Part shown: piece after piece, positions 9,655 to 18,556 of the stretch
Layout: every line of letters starts with the position of its first letter
Numbering within the stretch: position 1 is the stretch's first letter
Source: Austwickia chelonae NBRC 105200
GTDB taxonomy: Bacteria > Actinomycetota > Actinomycetes > Actinomycetales > Dermatophilaceae
DNA: 64,000 nucleotides
Direction: 5' to 3'
Assembly: GCF_000298175.1 (NCBI RefSeq)
Contig: NZ_BAGZ01000005.1
Location: 434,001 to 498,000, forward strand
Made by a program: the position numbers and the translations under genes
Notes under the pieces: generated by a model
Told to the model about the DNA's origin: nothing
Seen by the model: only the letters and a program-made list of their open reading frames with translations
The model's database searches: none

Positions 9655-10125
9655 TCACTCCGCGGTGTCCGACACCAATCCCATGTCGACGGGAGTTCCG
9701 AGGCTGACAGTGCGGCTCACAGTACACAGTCGGTCCTGGGCCATGCGAACGGCGTTGGGCAGCACCGATTCGGCGTCCTCCTTGCCGGGGCCCTCGAAAC
9801 GGACGTCGAAGCGGACGTCGATGGGACCGAGGTGATTGTGCAGTTCGTCCCGGAGCTTGTCGGCGCCGATCGTGACCTGAAAGGTCGTGGTGTCGGCCCG
9901 GCGGTCGGTGAGGGTGACGACGTCGATCGCGGCGCAGCCACCGATGGCGGCCAGGAGCATCTCGATGGGGTTCAACTGCCCCGCTGCGGTGTCACCGAAC
10001 TCGAGGCTGTTTCCTTCGGCGTTACGGGCGATGAAGCCTGCGCCGAGTCGTTCGACGGTGACCTCGCGACGGTCCCCGGAGGTGGCGGGGGCAGCAGCGG
10101 TCGGTTCTTGGGTGTTCTCGGTCAT
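9655..10125 (-). CDS. OsmC family peroxiredoxin-like protein
   Basis: Thiol-dependent peroxidase-fold protein of 156 residues (OsmC/Ohr superfamily). Two conserved cysteines are visible, in IGGCAAIDV (about residue 68) and QDRLCTVS (about residue 134). These fit the OsmC catalytic pair for reducing organic hydroperoxides. I use the ATG at 10125 (MTENTQEPT). The longer frame to 10497 adds a Cys/Arg-rich stretch without family similarity. No strong Shine-Dalgarno sequence precedes this ATG, so the start is moderately certain. Confidence 0.82.
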   Translation of the reverse strand: MTENTQEPTAAAPATSGDRREVTVERLGAGFIARNAEGNSLEFGDTAAGQLNPIEMLLAAIGGCAAIDVVTLTDRRADTTTFQVTIGADKLRDELHNHLGPIDVRFDVRFEGPGKEDAESVLPNAVRMAQDRLCTVSRTVSLGTPVDMGLVSDTAE

Positions 10126-10667
10126 GAGGCCAAGGTTGGCATATGGCAGAGACGCAGCGGCGGGGGCTCCCCGGAGTGCGCCGAAGTGCGTCCGGACGCC
10201 GGTGCCGGCTGTCCGGGAGATCTCGATGGTGATGCCGCGAGGGTACCGGGGAACCAGCGGGTGGAGTTCTGCCGAACGAATCCCGGAGCAGGCCGCCGAC
10301 GACGAATTTCCTGCCAACTCAGCATGTTTTAAAGAATGTTCAAAGAACAGGGCAACTGCGACGAAGACACAGTTCACCCCACCGTGAGAAAAGACAACCT
10401 CCGAGCCGTGGAGATCGGCCGCCCGAAGACAGCTCGACAGCTCGAAAAATCTCCCCGAAACAGGTCCACAAAATAATTTCCCTCCGTGGAACGACACAGG
10501 CCATCACCACGGGAAACCAAGCCACCTAAAATCCTCGGCAATCACCCGGGCATGATTACCGATGACCCCTTTCGCCTGGTGCGGGGACCTCAACGTCCCG
10601 GCCGGCCACCGGCAGCACTGGCGACGGAACGAACACAGGGTCCGCTGCGGTGAAAACACCATCCGGG
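10126..10667. other. 542-bp intergenic gap, no supported gene
   Basis: This stretch separates the OsmC gene from the end of the ligase gene. It contains an AT-rich patch near 10325-10350 and a short tandem AGCTCG repeat near 10430. The only open frames are short, cysteine/arginine-rich and lack ribosome-binding sites. It may carry the OsmC promoter, but I cannot place one. Confidence 0.5.
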
Positions 10668-12161
10668 TCAGTCCTGTTCGAAAGGCAACGGCCAGGTATG
10701 GACAGGCTCGTCGGCATCAACCCCTTCGAGGTAGAGCCGGGACATCTCCCGCAGGGCACTGAGTCGGTCCGCGCCGCGACTCTCCAGCCTCCGTACGCAG
10801 TCCAGCTGCCACATGGCGCCGTTCTGTCGTGACAGGCAGCGTCCTTCGATGACTCCGAGATAACGGTTGGCCACTTTGGCGGAGACTCCCGCGCCGGCGA
10901 GCCCGTCATGAGCCATGGGCAGGAGGTGCCGGAGCGCCAGCTCATCAGCGGTGACCGTGGAGAAACCCGGCCAGTACATGCGTCCGAGCATCCCCTCACG
11001 GGCGCAGTTCATGAAATTGGATTCGGCTGCGGAGAAACTCATCTGGGTCCACACCGGGCGTTCGTCATGGGCAAGCACGGCGAGCAGGCCGTAGTAGAAG
11101 ACGGCGTTGGCCATCATGTCCACCACGGTCGGCCCGGAGGGGAGCACCCTGTTCTCGACGCGCAGATGGGGCCGGCCGTCCATGGTGTCGTAGATGGGAC
11201 GGTTCCACCGGTACACGGTTCCGTTGTGGAGCATCAGCTCGGCGAGCTGAGGTGCTGTCCCCTTCTCGACGGTGCTCACCGGGTCCTCGTCCGAGATCTC
11301 GGCCAGCAGGGCCGGGTAATAGCGGACATTGTCCTCGAAGAGGTCGAAGATGGAGGTGATCCACCGGTCGCCGAAGGGGACGCGCGGCCGGACGCCCTGG
11401 TTCACCAGTTCCACCGAGCGGGTGTCGGCGGCCTGTCGGAAGAGTTCGATGCGGGTCTCGTGCCACAGCGCCTTCCCGCAGAAGAAGGGTGAGTTCGCGC
11501 CGATGGCGACCTGCGGCCCGGCGAGCGCCTGAGCGGCATTCCATACCTTGGCGAATTTCTGCGGGGCCACCTGTAGATGTAGTTGAAGTGAGGTGCAGGC
11601 GGATTCGGGAGCGATCGAGCTGCTGTAGAACGCCACGTGCTCACCGGAGTGACCTTCGATGTCGATCAGGATGTCTTCGCCCCGGGCGCGCATGATCGCA
11701 TCGTTGAGTGCGGCATAACGGTTGTTCGCGGTCATCCATCCTTCGCCCAGGTCCTCGGGCATCAGCGTGGGGAGCACCCCGACCGGTACCGGGCGGCAGC
11801 CCACCTGTCGTCCGGCATCGCGGACGCTCTGCAGTCGTGCGCGAAGCTCGTCCTCCAGGCCGAAGGCGTCGTCCCCGACCAGGACCCGGGGGGCGATATT
11901 CATCTCGACATTGAATCTGCCCAGTTCAGGGACTGTTTCGGGGTCGTCCAACGCTCGTAGGAGTTCGGAATTTTTGCGGCTGGGCCTCAGTTCGTCGTCG
12001 ACCAGGCTCATCTCGATCTCGAAACCGGTGGTCGGCGCGTCGATATCGAAACTGTGTGTGGCGAGCATCCGTTCGAAGACGTCCAGGTCCTGGCTGACCT
12101 TCTCGCGGTACCGCTGACGTTCCTGGTTACTCCATTCCGCTCCGGCGACCTCGGCCCCCAT
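10668..12161 (-). CDS. Glutamate-cysteine ligase family (GCS2-type) protein
   Basis: ATP-grasp-like carboxylate-amine ligase of 497 residues from the glutamate-cysteine ligase superfamily. Marks are GFEIEMSLVDDE near residue 47, LGRFNVEMNIAPR near 80, and ESACTSLQLHLQV, which holds the substrate-binding region. Canonical members join glutamate to cysteine, but actinobacteria usually rely on mycothiol rather than glutathione. Many actinobacterial members of this family are therefore of unknown substrate, and ergothioneine-type or other gamma-glutamyl products are possible. The ATG at 12161 has AGGAAGG at 9-nt spacing; ten upstream in-frame codons were rejected. It stands alone between OsmC and gcvP. 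Confidence 0.75.
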   Translation of the reverse strand: MGAEVAGAEWSNQERQRYREKVSQDLDVFERMLATHSFDIDAPTTGFEIEMSLVDDELRPSRKNSELLRALDDPETVPELGRFNVEMNIAPRVLVGDDAFGLEDELRARLQSVRDAGRQVGCRPVPVGVLPTLMPEDLGEGWMTANNRYAALNDAIMRARGEDILIDIEGHSGEHVAFYSSSIAPESACTSLQLHLQVAPQKFAKVWNAAQALAGPQVAIGANSPFFCGKALWHETRIELFRQAADTRSVELVNQGVRPRVPFGDRWITSIFDLFEDNVRYYPALLAEISDEDPVSTVEKGTAPQLAELMLHNGTVYRWNRPIYDTMDGRPHLRVENRVLPSGPTVVDMMANAVFYYGLLAVLAHDERPVWTQMSFSAAESNFMNCAREGMLGRMYWPGFSTVTADELALRHLLPMAHDGLAGAGVSAKVANRYLGVIEGRCLSRQNGAMWQLDCVRRLESRGADRLSALREMSRLYLEGVDADEPVHTWPLPFEQD

Positions 12162-12359
12162 CGTCCACGACCTTCCTGGAAAATCCGTCACGGCCTATGA
12201 CCGCCTTGGCTTTTCGAGGAAAACACATCGGGCCGGGAATTCGCACCCCGAGCATCTCTTCCACGGCACCGGGACGGGCCGTCGATCGGTCGGGAAAACC
12301 GTTCGACAGCCCGTCGTCAACCTGTCGGTGTCATCCGTCTGAGGTGATACTCCGGCGCG

Positions 12360-15239
12360 TCAGTCGATGGTGTCCTCCGGCGCAGGGCATGAGCAGATCA
12401 GGTGTCGGTCGCCGTAGGCTCCGTCGATGCGTCGCACGGGCGGCCAGTACTTCTCGGTCGGCTGTTGCCCGCCGGGGTAGACCGCAGTCACCCGGTCGTA
12501 GGGCGCATCCCAGTCGGCGATCACGCACTCTGCCGTGTGCGGAGCACCGCGCAGTGGCGAATCAGCTACTACGACATCGCCGTTCGCAATCTGCTCGATC
12601 TCCTGCCGGATGGAGACCATCGCATCGCAGAATCGGTCCAGTTCGATCTTGTCCTCGCTCTCGGTGGGCTCCACCATCAAGGTGCCAGCCACCGGGAAGC
12701 TCATCGTCGGGGCGTGGAAACCGTAGTCGATCAACCGTTTGGCGACATCGTCCACGGTCACCCCCGTCTTCTTCGTGATCTCCCGCAGGTCGAGGATGCA
12801 CTCGTGGGCGACCAGCCCACCGGGCCCGGAGTAGAGCACCGGGTAGCACTCGCGCAGGCGGGCCGCGACATAGTTGGCGTTCAGGACGGCGACCTGGGTG
12901 GCCTTCGACAGCCCGGAACCGCCCATCAACCGGATGTACGCCCAGCTGATCGGCATGACCCCCATCGACCCGAAGGGTGCCGCGGCCGCCGCTCCGGGGC
13001 TGCTCTCCGGCCCCGCGGTCGGATCCAACGGATGGTTCGGCAGGTAGGGCGCCAGATGCGCGCGTACCCCGACCGGCCCGACACCGGGCCCGCCGCCGCC
13101 GTGCGGGATCGCGAAGGTCTTGTGCAGGTTCAGGTGGCTCGCGTCCCCACCGAAGTGACCCGGCTTGGCCTGGCCCACCAAGGCGTTCATGTTCGCGCCG
13201 TCGACGTAGACCTGCCCACCGGCCGCATGGACGAGATCACACAGTTCGGTGACCGTGTCCTCGTAGACACCGTGGGTGGACGGATAGGTGATCATCACGG
13301 CCGCCAGGATGTCGCGATGGGCGTCGACCTTGGCCCGCAGGTCTTCCAGGTCGACGCTGCCGTCACCTGCTGTCTTGATCACGACGACCCTCATCCCGGC
13401 CATGGCCGCGCTCGCCGCATTCGTGCCGTGGGCACTGGCGGGGATCAGACAGACATCGCGTTGTTCGTCACCCTGGGCCCGGTGGTAGGCCCGGATGGCC
13501 ATCAGCGCCGCCAGCTCACCCGACGCCCCCGAATTGGGCTGCATGGTGACTGCGTCATATCCGGTGATGGTGGCCAGCCACTGTTGCAGGTCGGAGACGA
13601 TACGGCGGCTCCCCCTGGTCTGGTCGGCCGGGGCGAAGGGGTGGATATGCGCGAACTCGGGCCAGGTGATGGCCTGCATCTCGGTGGCGGCATTGAGTTT
13701 CATGGTGCACGAACCCAGTGGAATCATCCCGCGGTCGAGCGCGTAGTCCCGGTCGGCGAGACGACGCAGATAGCGCATCATCTGGGTCTCGGAGTGGTAG
13801 GTGTTAAAGACGTCCGCGGTCAGGAAGTCGGTGGTCCGCCGCAGCGGCCGAGGCCATTCCGGTCCGTCCGAGACCGGGTCGACGTCCTCCGTGAGTCCGA
13901 AACACCCCAGGACGGCTGCGACATCGGCCGACGTGGTCGCTTCGTCGAAGCTGAAGGCCACCGTGTCCTCGTCGACCTGCCACAGGTTGTAGCCGCGCTC
14001 GGCGGCCTCCTGCAGGACCTTGGCCGCTCGTCCCGGTGCCCGCACGGTCAGCCGGTCGAAGAAGACCGACGACCCCAGCTCGTATCCGGCAGCGAGGAGA
14101 GCCTGCTCCGCGGTGCGGGCGTGCCCGTGCACCCGGGTCGCGATCCTCCGCAGCCCGTCCGGCCCGTGGTAGACGGCATACATGGCGGCGATCACGGCCA
14201 ACAGGACTTGCGCCGTACAGATGTTGCTGGTGGCTTTCTCCCGCCGGATGTGCTGTTCCCGGGTCTGCAAGGCCAGCCGATAGGCCGGGCGTCCCGCAGC
14301 GTCGACGCTGACCCCGACCAGCCGCCCGGGCATCGTCCGGGCCAGGGGCTCACGGACGGCCAGATAGCCGGCGTGAGGCCCACCGAAGGCCATCGGCACA
14401 CCGAAGCGTTGTGAGGTGCCCACCGCGATATCCGCGCCCCACTCCCCCGGCGCGGCCAACAAGGTCAACGCGAGCAGATCCGCTGCCGCGGTCACCAGGC
14501 CGCCCTGGGCGTGGACAGCCTCGGCGAGTGTCCGCCAGTCCTGGAGGGCACCGTCGAGTCCGGGATACTGCACGACCACTCCGAAGACCGGCCGTCCCAG
14601 AGAGATCGCGGTCAGGGCCTCCACGCTGTCGACGGCGGCGAGATCCGCGACGAGGACGTCGATGTCGAGGGGCAGCGCACGCGACCGGATGACCGCGAGG
14701 GACTGCGGAAAAACCTGCTCGTCGACCACCAGCACGGCTTCCTTCGCAGCCCGGGTGGCCCGACGCATCAAGGTCATGGCCTCAGCAGCCGCGGTGGCCT
14801 CGTCCAACAGCGAGGAGTTCGCGACGTCCAGACCGGTCAGATCGGCGATCATCGTCTGGAAGGAGAGCAGGGCCTCCAACCTTCCCTGGGAGATCTCCGG
14901 CTGGTAGGGCGTGTACGCGGTGTACCAGCCGGGGTTCTCCAGAACGTTCCGCTGGATCACCGCGGGCAGGACCGTGTTGTGGTACCCCAACCCGATCAAC
15001 GAAGTCTTCAGGACGTTCTGAGCAGCGATCTGCCGTAATTCGTCCAGGACCTGGCGTTCACCGTCCGCAGCCTCCACGGCGAGAGGACCAGGATCGCGCA
15101 GACGCGCCGGAAGAGTGGCATCCACCAGCGACGCCAGATCGGGTCGTCCAACGACCTGCAGCATGTCGGCGATGTCTTCGTCACGCGGACCGATGTGGCG
15201 GGCGACGAATTCCGGCAGAGGACGGGGCTCGGTGGTCAC
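12360..15239 (-). CDS. gcvP: Glycine dehydrogenase (aminomethyl-transferring), P-protein of the glycine cleavage system
   Basis: PLP enzyme of 959 residues that decarboxylates glycine and passes the aminomethyl group to the lipoyl arm of GcvH. Both homologous halves are present: the N-terminal half holds [20 protein letters not shown], and the C-terminal half holds the PLP lysine region [29 protein letters not shown]-like ([12 protein letters not shown]) and SCTMKLNA motifs are intact. The first GTG in the frame (15245) lies inside the AGGAG ribosome-binding site, so I use the GTG at 15239, five nucleotides after AGGAG. Expression should be switched on by glycine through the riboswitch at 15323-15415. 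gcvH lies 2.4 kb away on the same strand; gcvT is not in the window. Confidence 0.96.
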   Translation of the reverse strand: MTTEPRPLPEFVARHIGPRDEDIADMLQVVGRPDLASLVDATLPARLRDPGPLAVEAADGERQVLDELRQIAAQNVLKTSLIGLGYHNTVLPAVIQRNVLENPGWYTAYTPYQPEISQGRLEALLSFQTMIADLTGLDVANSSLLDEATAAAEAMTLMRRATRAAKEAVLVVDEQVFPQSLAVIRSRALPLDIDVLVADLAAVDSVEALTAISLGRPVFGVVVQYPGLDGALQDWRTLAEAVHAQGGLVTAAADLLALTLLAAPGEWGADIAVGTSQRFGVPMAFGGPHAGYLAVREPLARTMPGRLVGVSVDAAGRPAYRLALQTREQHIRREKATSNICTAQVLLAVIAAMYAVYHGPDGLRRIATRVHGHARTAEQALLAAGYELGSSVFFDRLTVRAPGRAAKVLQEAAERGYNLWQVDEDTVAFSFDEATTSADVAAVLGCFGLTEDVDPVSDGPEWPRPLRRTTDFLTADVFNTYHSETQMMRYLRRLADRDYALDRGMIPLGSCTMKLNAATEMQAITWPEFAHIHPFAPADQTRGSRRIVSDLQQWLATITGYDAVTMQPNSGASGELAALMAIRAYHRAQGDEQRDVCLIPASAHGTNAASAAMAGMRVVVIKTAGDGSVDLEDLRAKVDAHRDILAAVMITYPSTHGVYEDTVTELCDLVHAAGGQVYVDGANMNALVGQAKPGHFGGDASHLNLHKTFAIPHGGGGPGVGPVGVRAHLAPYLPNHPLDPTAGPESSPGAAAAAPFGSMGVMPISWAYIRLMGGSGLSKATQVAVLNANYVAARLRECYPVLYSGPGGLVAHECILDLREITKKTGVTVDDVAKRLIDYGFHAPTMSFPVAGTLMVEPTESEDKIELDRFCDAMVSIRQEIEQIANGDVVVADSPLRGAPHTAECVIADWDAPYDRVTAVYPGGQQPTEKYWPPVRRIDGAYGDRHLICSCPAPEDTID

Positions 15240-15322
15240 GGGCACTCCTAGAGTCCGGCACCGCGGACGCGGCGTCGCGTGCTCCCCCGCTTGTCACCCG
15301 CCCAGGGCTTCAAGGTGCCTGA

Positions 15323-15415
15323 TCGCACGGTCCGGGTGCCTGAGAGGTTCCGGGGATGCTTGCCCCTTCGGCGCTCGACCTCGACGCTGAGGCCGGTCGA
15401 GACTCTCCCGTGCGA
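15323..15415 (-). promoter_or_regulatory. Glycine riboswitch (single aptamer) upstream of gcvP
   Basis: Read on the minus strand, the 93-nt element opens with a perfect 8-bp P1 stem (TCGCACGG, paired with CCGTGCGA). It carries the conserved GGGAGAG, CGCCGAAGGGGCAA and CTCTCAGGCA blocks of the gcvT-type glycine aptamer in order. Only one full aptamer is present. A second CAGGCACC at about 15312-15319 may belong to a ghost aptamer or the expression platform. It ends about 75 bp before the gcvP ribosome-binding site. Confidence 0.9.
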
Positions 15416-15496
15416 CATGACGGCGCCGTCAGGCTAGCATCGCCGCTCCCGCAGAGACACGGGGTACCAAAGAAACTGAATTCGCGTCGGATCCGC

Positions 15497-16078
15497 TCAC
15501 CCCGTGCGGCGGCTGCGCCGTCGTACGGACAGCTGGTCGTCGGACGACCCGTCGGCGGCGACGTCTTCGCCCAGGTGTTCCCGAGGCAGCGGGGCCAGAT
15601 CCCCCTCCACTTCACGCCATACCCGGCCCACAGCGATCCCGAAGACCCCCTGCCCGCCCTGGACCAGGTCGACCACCTCGTCGGTGGAGGTGCATTCGTA
15701 CACCGATGCGCCGTCGCTCATCAAGGTGATCTGGGCGAGGTCGTCGACGCCCCGCTCACGGAGGTGTTCCACCGCCACCCGGATCTGCTGCAAGGACACC
15801 CCCGTGTCCAGGAGCCGTTTGACGACCTTGAGCACCAGGACGTCCCGGAAGCTGTACAACCGTTGCGACCCGGATCCGGTGGCGCTCCGGATGGACGGTT
15901 CTACCAGACCCGTCCTGGCCCAGTAGTCGAGTTGGCGGTAGGTGATACCGGCTGCGCGCTGGGCCATGGAACCCCGGTATCCGGCGTCGGAGTCGAACGT
16001 GGGCAGGTCGTCGTCGAAGAGGACACCCTGTGCACTGCCGGAATGCGGACCGGCCTTCCCCTCGTTCGTAGGGCTCAC
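15497..16078 (-). CDS. MerR-family transcriptional regulator (Rv1830-type)
   Basis: DNA-binding protein of 193 residues. The MerR helix-turn-helix lies at about residues 44-112 and contains GITYRQLDYWARTGLVEPS and GSQRLYSFRDVLVLKVVK. It is followed by a conserved helical region (SLQQIRVAVEHLRERGVDDL) and the stretch TSTDEVVDLVQGGQGVFGIA typical of the Rv1830 branch. There is no effector-binding cysteine set. A GTG-GTG pair opens the frame. The second GTG (16078) sits at better spacing from AAGGAG, so it is preferred. The position between the DUF151 gene and gcvP matches the order in mycobacteria. The ligand is not known from sequence. Confidence 0.9.
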   Translation of the reverse strand: MSPTNEGKAGPHSGSAQGVLFDDDLPTFDSDAGYRGSMAQRAAGITYRQLDYWARTGLVEPSIRSATGSGSQRLYSFRDVLVLKVVKRLLDTGVSLQQIRVAVEHLRERGVDDLAQITLMSDGASVYECTSTDEVVDLVQGGQGVFGIAVGRVWREVEGDLAPLPREHLGEDVAADGSSDDQLSVRRRSRRTG

Positions 16079-16338
16079 CACGACTCCTTCACGATCGCGC
16101 CCGGTCGATGACCGGCGAGACTTCGGTCATCCATGACCCTTACTCACCACACCCGAGAAGTCCGGGCACATTTTTCTTCCTGAAAGTCCCTGCCATCCAC
16201 ACGACCCCGCGCCCACGAAGGGGTACTGCGACCGTACGATCCTGCATCGGACACGTCAACGACCAGCCTGCCGACACGCCGAAAGCCCAGGACACAGGCC
16301 TGTAGCGCCTTCTTTCCGGGGTCTGTGGAATACCGTCG

Positions 16339-16848
16339 TCATCTCTCGTCCCGGGGCGGCATGTCGGGTTCGGCCGGTCCGCCGGGTTGGTCGAAATCCT
16401 CGGCGGAGACCTGATCCAGGAAAGCCCGGAATCGTTCGACCTCGTCGTCCTCGTCGTCGGCCACGGCGATCCCGGCCTCGTCGATGAGTTCCTCACCCGC
16501 CCGGATCGGAGACCCGGTGCGCAGCGCGAGCGCGATCCCGTCGGACGTCCGCGAACTGACCTGGGTGCCGTCGTCGAAGACCAGTGCGGCATGGAAGACC
16601 CCGTCACGCAGTTCGAGGATGCGGACCTCCTGCAGGGAACGTCCCAGCGCCGTGATGACATCGACCAGCAGGTCGTGGGTCAACGGACGAGGTGGGATCA
16701 CCCCTTGTTGGGCGTAGGCGATGGCTGCGGCTTCGGCCGCGCCCACCCAGATCGGGAGATAACGGTCCCCTTCGCGCTCACGCAGCAGCACGATCGGCTG
16801 GTTCGTGGGCATCTCGACGCGGACGCCGAGGACATCTAGGTCCTTCAC
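16339..16848 (-). CDS. DUF151 / bifunctional nuclease family protein
   Basis: Member of the DUF151 (bifunctional nuclease, BFN) family, 169 residues with this start. The conserved core VRVEMPTNQPIVLLRE, DRYLPIWVGAAEAAAIAYAQQG and RPLTHDLLVDVI is intact, and the C-terminus is acidic (DDEDDEVERF). The family is widespread in actinobacteria and linked to nuclease activity, but its cellular role is unclear. The start is uncertain. GTG at 16848 fits the usual family N-terminus and may be leaderless, with TATCGT seven nucleotides upstream. ATG at 16935 adds 29 unconserved residues but has AGGAGG seven nucleotides upstream, inside a terminator-like hairpin. Confidence 0.88.
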   Translation of the reverse strand: MKDLDVLGVRVEMPTNQPIVLLREREGDRYLPIWVGAAEAAAIAYAQQGVIPPRPLTHDLLVDVITALGRSLQEVRILELRDGVFHAALVFDDGTQVSSRTSDGIALALRTGSPIRAGEELIDEAGIAVADDEDDEVERFRAFLDQVSAEDFDQPGGPAEPDMPPRDER

Positions 16849-16938
16849 AACTTCTACGATACGTCCCTTCTCCGGGTAGGTATGAGCCGCGGGGCGATCC
16901 GATACGCAGCGACTTTCGGCACGGGCGCCCGACATGGA

Positions 16939-16982
16939 CAGGCCTCCTGGACCGCGGAGGAGTCCGGGGTCCAGGAGGCCTG
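16939..16982 (-). terminator. Hairpin between garA and the DUF151 gene
   Basis: Perfect 15-bp inverted repeat, arms 16939-16953 and 16968-16982, with a 14-nt loop. It lies 73 bp past the garA stop and ends three bases before the alternative ATG (16933-16935) of the next gene. It also contains that ATG's potential AGGAGG ribosome-binding site, so it may act as terminator, translational lock, or both. Confidence 0.7.
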
Positions 16983-17055
16983 AGGTCCTGTCTGCTGGGA
17001 TCGACGGTTCGCTCCGCTGGGGCCTAAGGCCATGGACGCGGGGAACCGCGGCCGG

Positions 17056-17508
17056 TCAGGAGTAGTGCCGGGGAGCGGTGTAGAAGATCAGGCGGAACTT
17101 CCCGATCTGGACCTCGTCGCCGGTGCGCAGCGACATGCGCTCGATCCGTTGACGGTTGACGTAGGTGCCGTTCAAGGAGCCGACATCGCGGACGACGAAG
17201 GCATCGCCCTCCTGCTCGAAGAGGGCGTGCTTACGGGAAACCGTGACATCGTCCAGGAAGATGTCGCTGTCGGGGTGGCGCCCCACGGTCGTCAGGGGTG
17301 CATCGAGGAGGAAACGTGCGCCGGCGTTGGGGCCTCGCAGCACCAGCAGAAGAGCGGTGTCGGGTCGCAACGCATCGATGGTGGCGAGATCGTCCGTCGA
17401 CAACCCGCGATCGTGCTCGACATGCGCCTCAAGGTCGCCAAGACTCGTGAGACGCATGGTCATCGGGTCTTGCTGGCGAGATGGGTTCTCGCGGGGACGG
17501 TCGATCAC
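17056..17508 (-). CDS. garA: FHA-domain protein, GarA/OdhI type
   Basis: Forkhead-associated protein of 150 residues. Its homologues bind and inhibit 2-oxoglutarate dehydrogenase and activate glutamate synthase, depending on phosphorylation. The FHA core is intact at about residues 55-140: LRGPNAGARFLLD, VGRHPDSDIFLDDVTVSRKH and VGSLNGTYVNRQRIE, ending in GDEVQIGKFRLIF. The N-terminal 50 residues are odd: I do not find the conserved ETT phospho-acceptor motif of GarA/OdhI, only isolated TS and LST. The start is GTG at 17508, after AAGGTGA. The gene lies between gcvH and DUF151 as in mycobacteria. Confidence 0.9.
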   Translation of the reverse strand: MIDRPRENPSRQQDPMTMRLTSLGDLEAHVEHDRGLSTDDLATIDALRPDTALLLVLRGPNAGARFLLDAPLTTVGRHPDSDIFLDDVTVSRKHALFEQEGDAFVVRDVGSLNGTYVNRQRIERMSLRTGDEVQIGKFRLIFYTAPRHYS

Positions 17509-17556
17509 CGTCGGTCACCTTCTTTCGAGGGCACATGCGGTCGGAGCAGAGAACCA

Positions 17557-17576
17557 GGTTATCCCATCGGATAACC
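17557..17576. promoter_or_regulatory. Perfect inverted repeat between gcvH and garA
   Basis: GGTTATCC and GGATAACC flank CATC, giving 8-bp perfect arms at 17557-17564 and 17569-17576. It sits about 50 bp upstream of the garA start codon. An operator is likelier than a terminator because it is short and AT-containing; the binding protein is unknown. Confidence 0.4.
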
Positions 17577-17636
17577 CAGTTCGCAGCTCACAGGGGAAGC
17601 GTCACCCACCGGTCAGGTTGGGACAACGCCGACGAT

Positions 17637-18026
17637 TCAGGACAATTCAGCCGAATAGGCTGCCACGTCGAGCAGACCGTCGGCCGTAGAGGGGTCGACG
17701 ACCGACATCTCGAACATCCAACCCTCACCGTACGGATCGGAGTTGACCAGCTCCGGAGAGGAGTCCAGGGCGCTGTTCACCGCGGTGACCTCGCCGGTGA
17801 GAGGGCTGTACAGCTCGCTCACGGACTTCGTCGACTCGATCTCCCCGCAGGAGTCCCCTGCGGAGACTGCGGAGCCCACCTCGGGAAGACTGACGTAGAC
17901 GACGTCCCCAAGGGCATCCTGCGCGAAACTCGTGATGCCGACCCGGACGATATTGCCTTCTCCGCGCCGCACCCACTCGTGCTCCGCGGTGTACCGCAGG
18001 TCCGCGGGATACTCCAGTTCGCTCAT
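17637..18026 (-). CDS. gcvH: Glycine cleavage system H protein
   Basis: Lipoyl carrier protein of 129 residues that shuttles the aminomethyl group between the P, T and L proteins. YTAEHEWVRRGEG opens the fold, and ESTKSVSELYSPLTGEV holds the lipoylated lysine near residue 65. The C-terminus PYGEGWMFEMSV is typical. The ATG at 18026 has AAGGAG at 4-nt spacing; the much longer open frame upstream is arginine-rich and not part of the gene. First gene of the gcvH-garA-DUF151-MerR-gcvP block. Confidence 0.96.
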   Translation of the reverse strand: MSELEYPADLRYTAEHEWVRRGEGNIVRVGITSFAQDALGDVVYVSLPEVGSAVSAGDSCGEIESTKSVSELYSPLTGEVTAVNSALDSSPELVNSDPYGEGWMFEMSVVDPSTADGLLDVAAYSAELS

Positions 18027-18556
18027 GACGCTCCTTCGCCCTTCTTCCTGGTTCTTCGGAGCCGGGAAGAGTCCCGACTGGGGTCTCCCGTGCCGCTCCA
18101 CGGTGTAGCGGGTACGCGACACCGGTTCGCCCCCGAGCCTAGGGTCAGCCGAGGTGCTCTGCAACGAATTCGGCGAAGCCGCTTCGAACTGTGTCCGTGT
18201 GCGCTCGTGGATCATCCGTTCCCGCGGTGGCCGGTTCGGTGATCGACTCCCCAGGACCTGATGCCAGCCAGGGCACCCCGCCCAGGTGAGATGCCTCGCG
18301 GCTCCGGGGCCCGAGCTGAGCTCCCGGGAAGATGCCGGCTGTGATCGAGGCGGCACCGAGTGCGGGCGAAAAGGCCACCGGCGAAAAGCACCCCGCCCCA
18401 CGGCGGAACGGTTATTCCACAGGGAACGGCACATAGCCACCACAACGGATGAAACGTAACATTTCGATGTCGACTCGCGACGACGGTGTCTCCTTCGGTT
18501 CCCCGCGAACGGACAGGACGCACGCTGAACCCAGCCTTTCTCGGTGAGGAGAGATC
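18027..18556. other. 530-bp divergent intergenic region, gcvH / deiminase
   Basis: It holds the upstream regions of two divergent genes. I searched it for a second glycine aptamer because it precedes gcvH and found only a weak GGGAGA-like start without the CTCTCAGGC half. No supported gene. The segment at about 18410-18470 is the most AT-rich and probably contains the deiminase promoter. Confidence 0.45.

Noticed and set aside
12402-14414. 670-codon open frame opposite gcvP
   Set aside because: No ribosome-binding site and no recognisable fold; it mirrors the codon-position bias of gcvP on the other strand.
16293-16302. Ten-base palindrome ACAGGCCTGT between the DUF151 and MerR genes
   Set aside because: Too short and without a loop or T-tract to call a terminator; likely chance in GC-rich DNA.
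18027-18180. Possible second glycine riboswitch before gcvH
   Set aside because: A GGGAGA-like segment is present on the minus strand, but the CGCCGAAGG-GGCAA and CTCTCAGGC blocks are absent, and no P1 stem forms.
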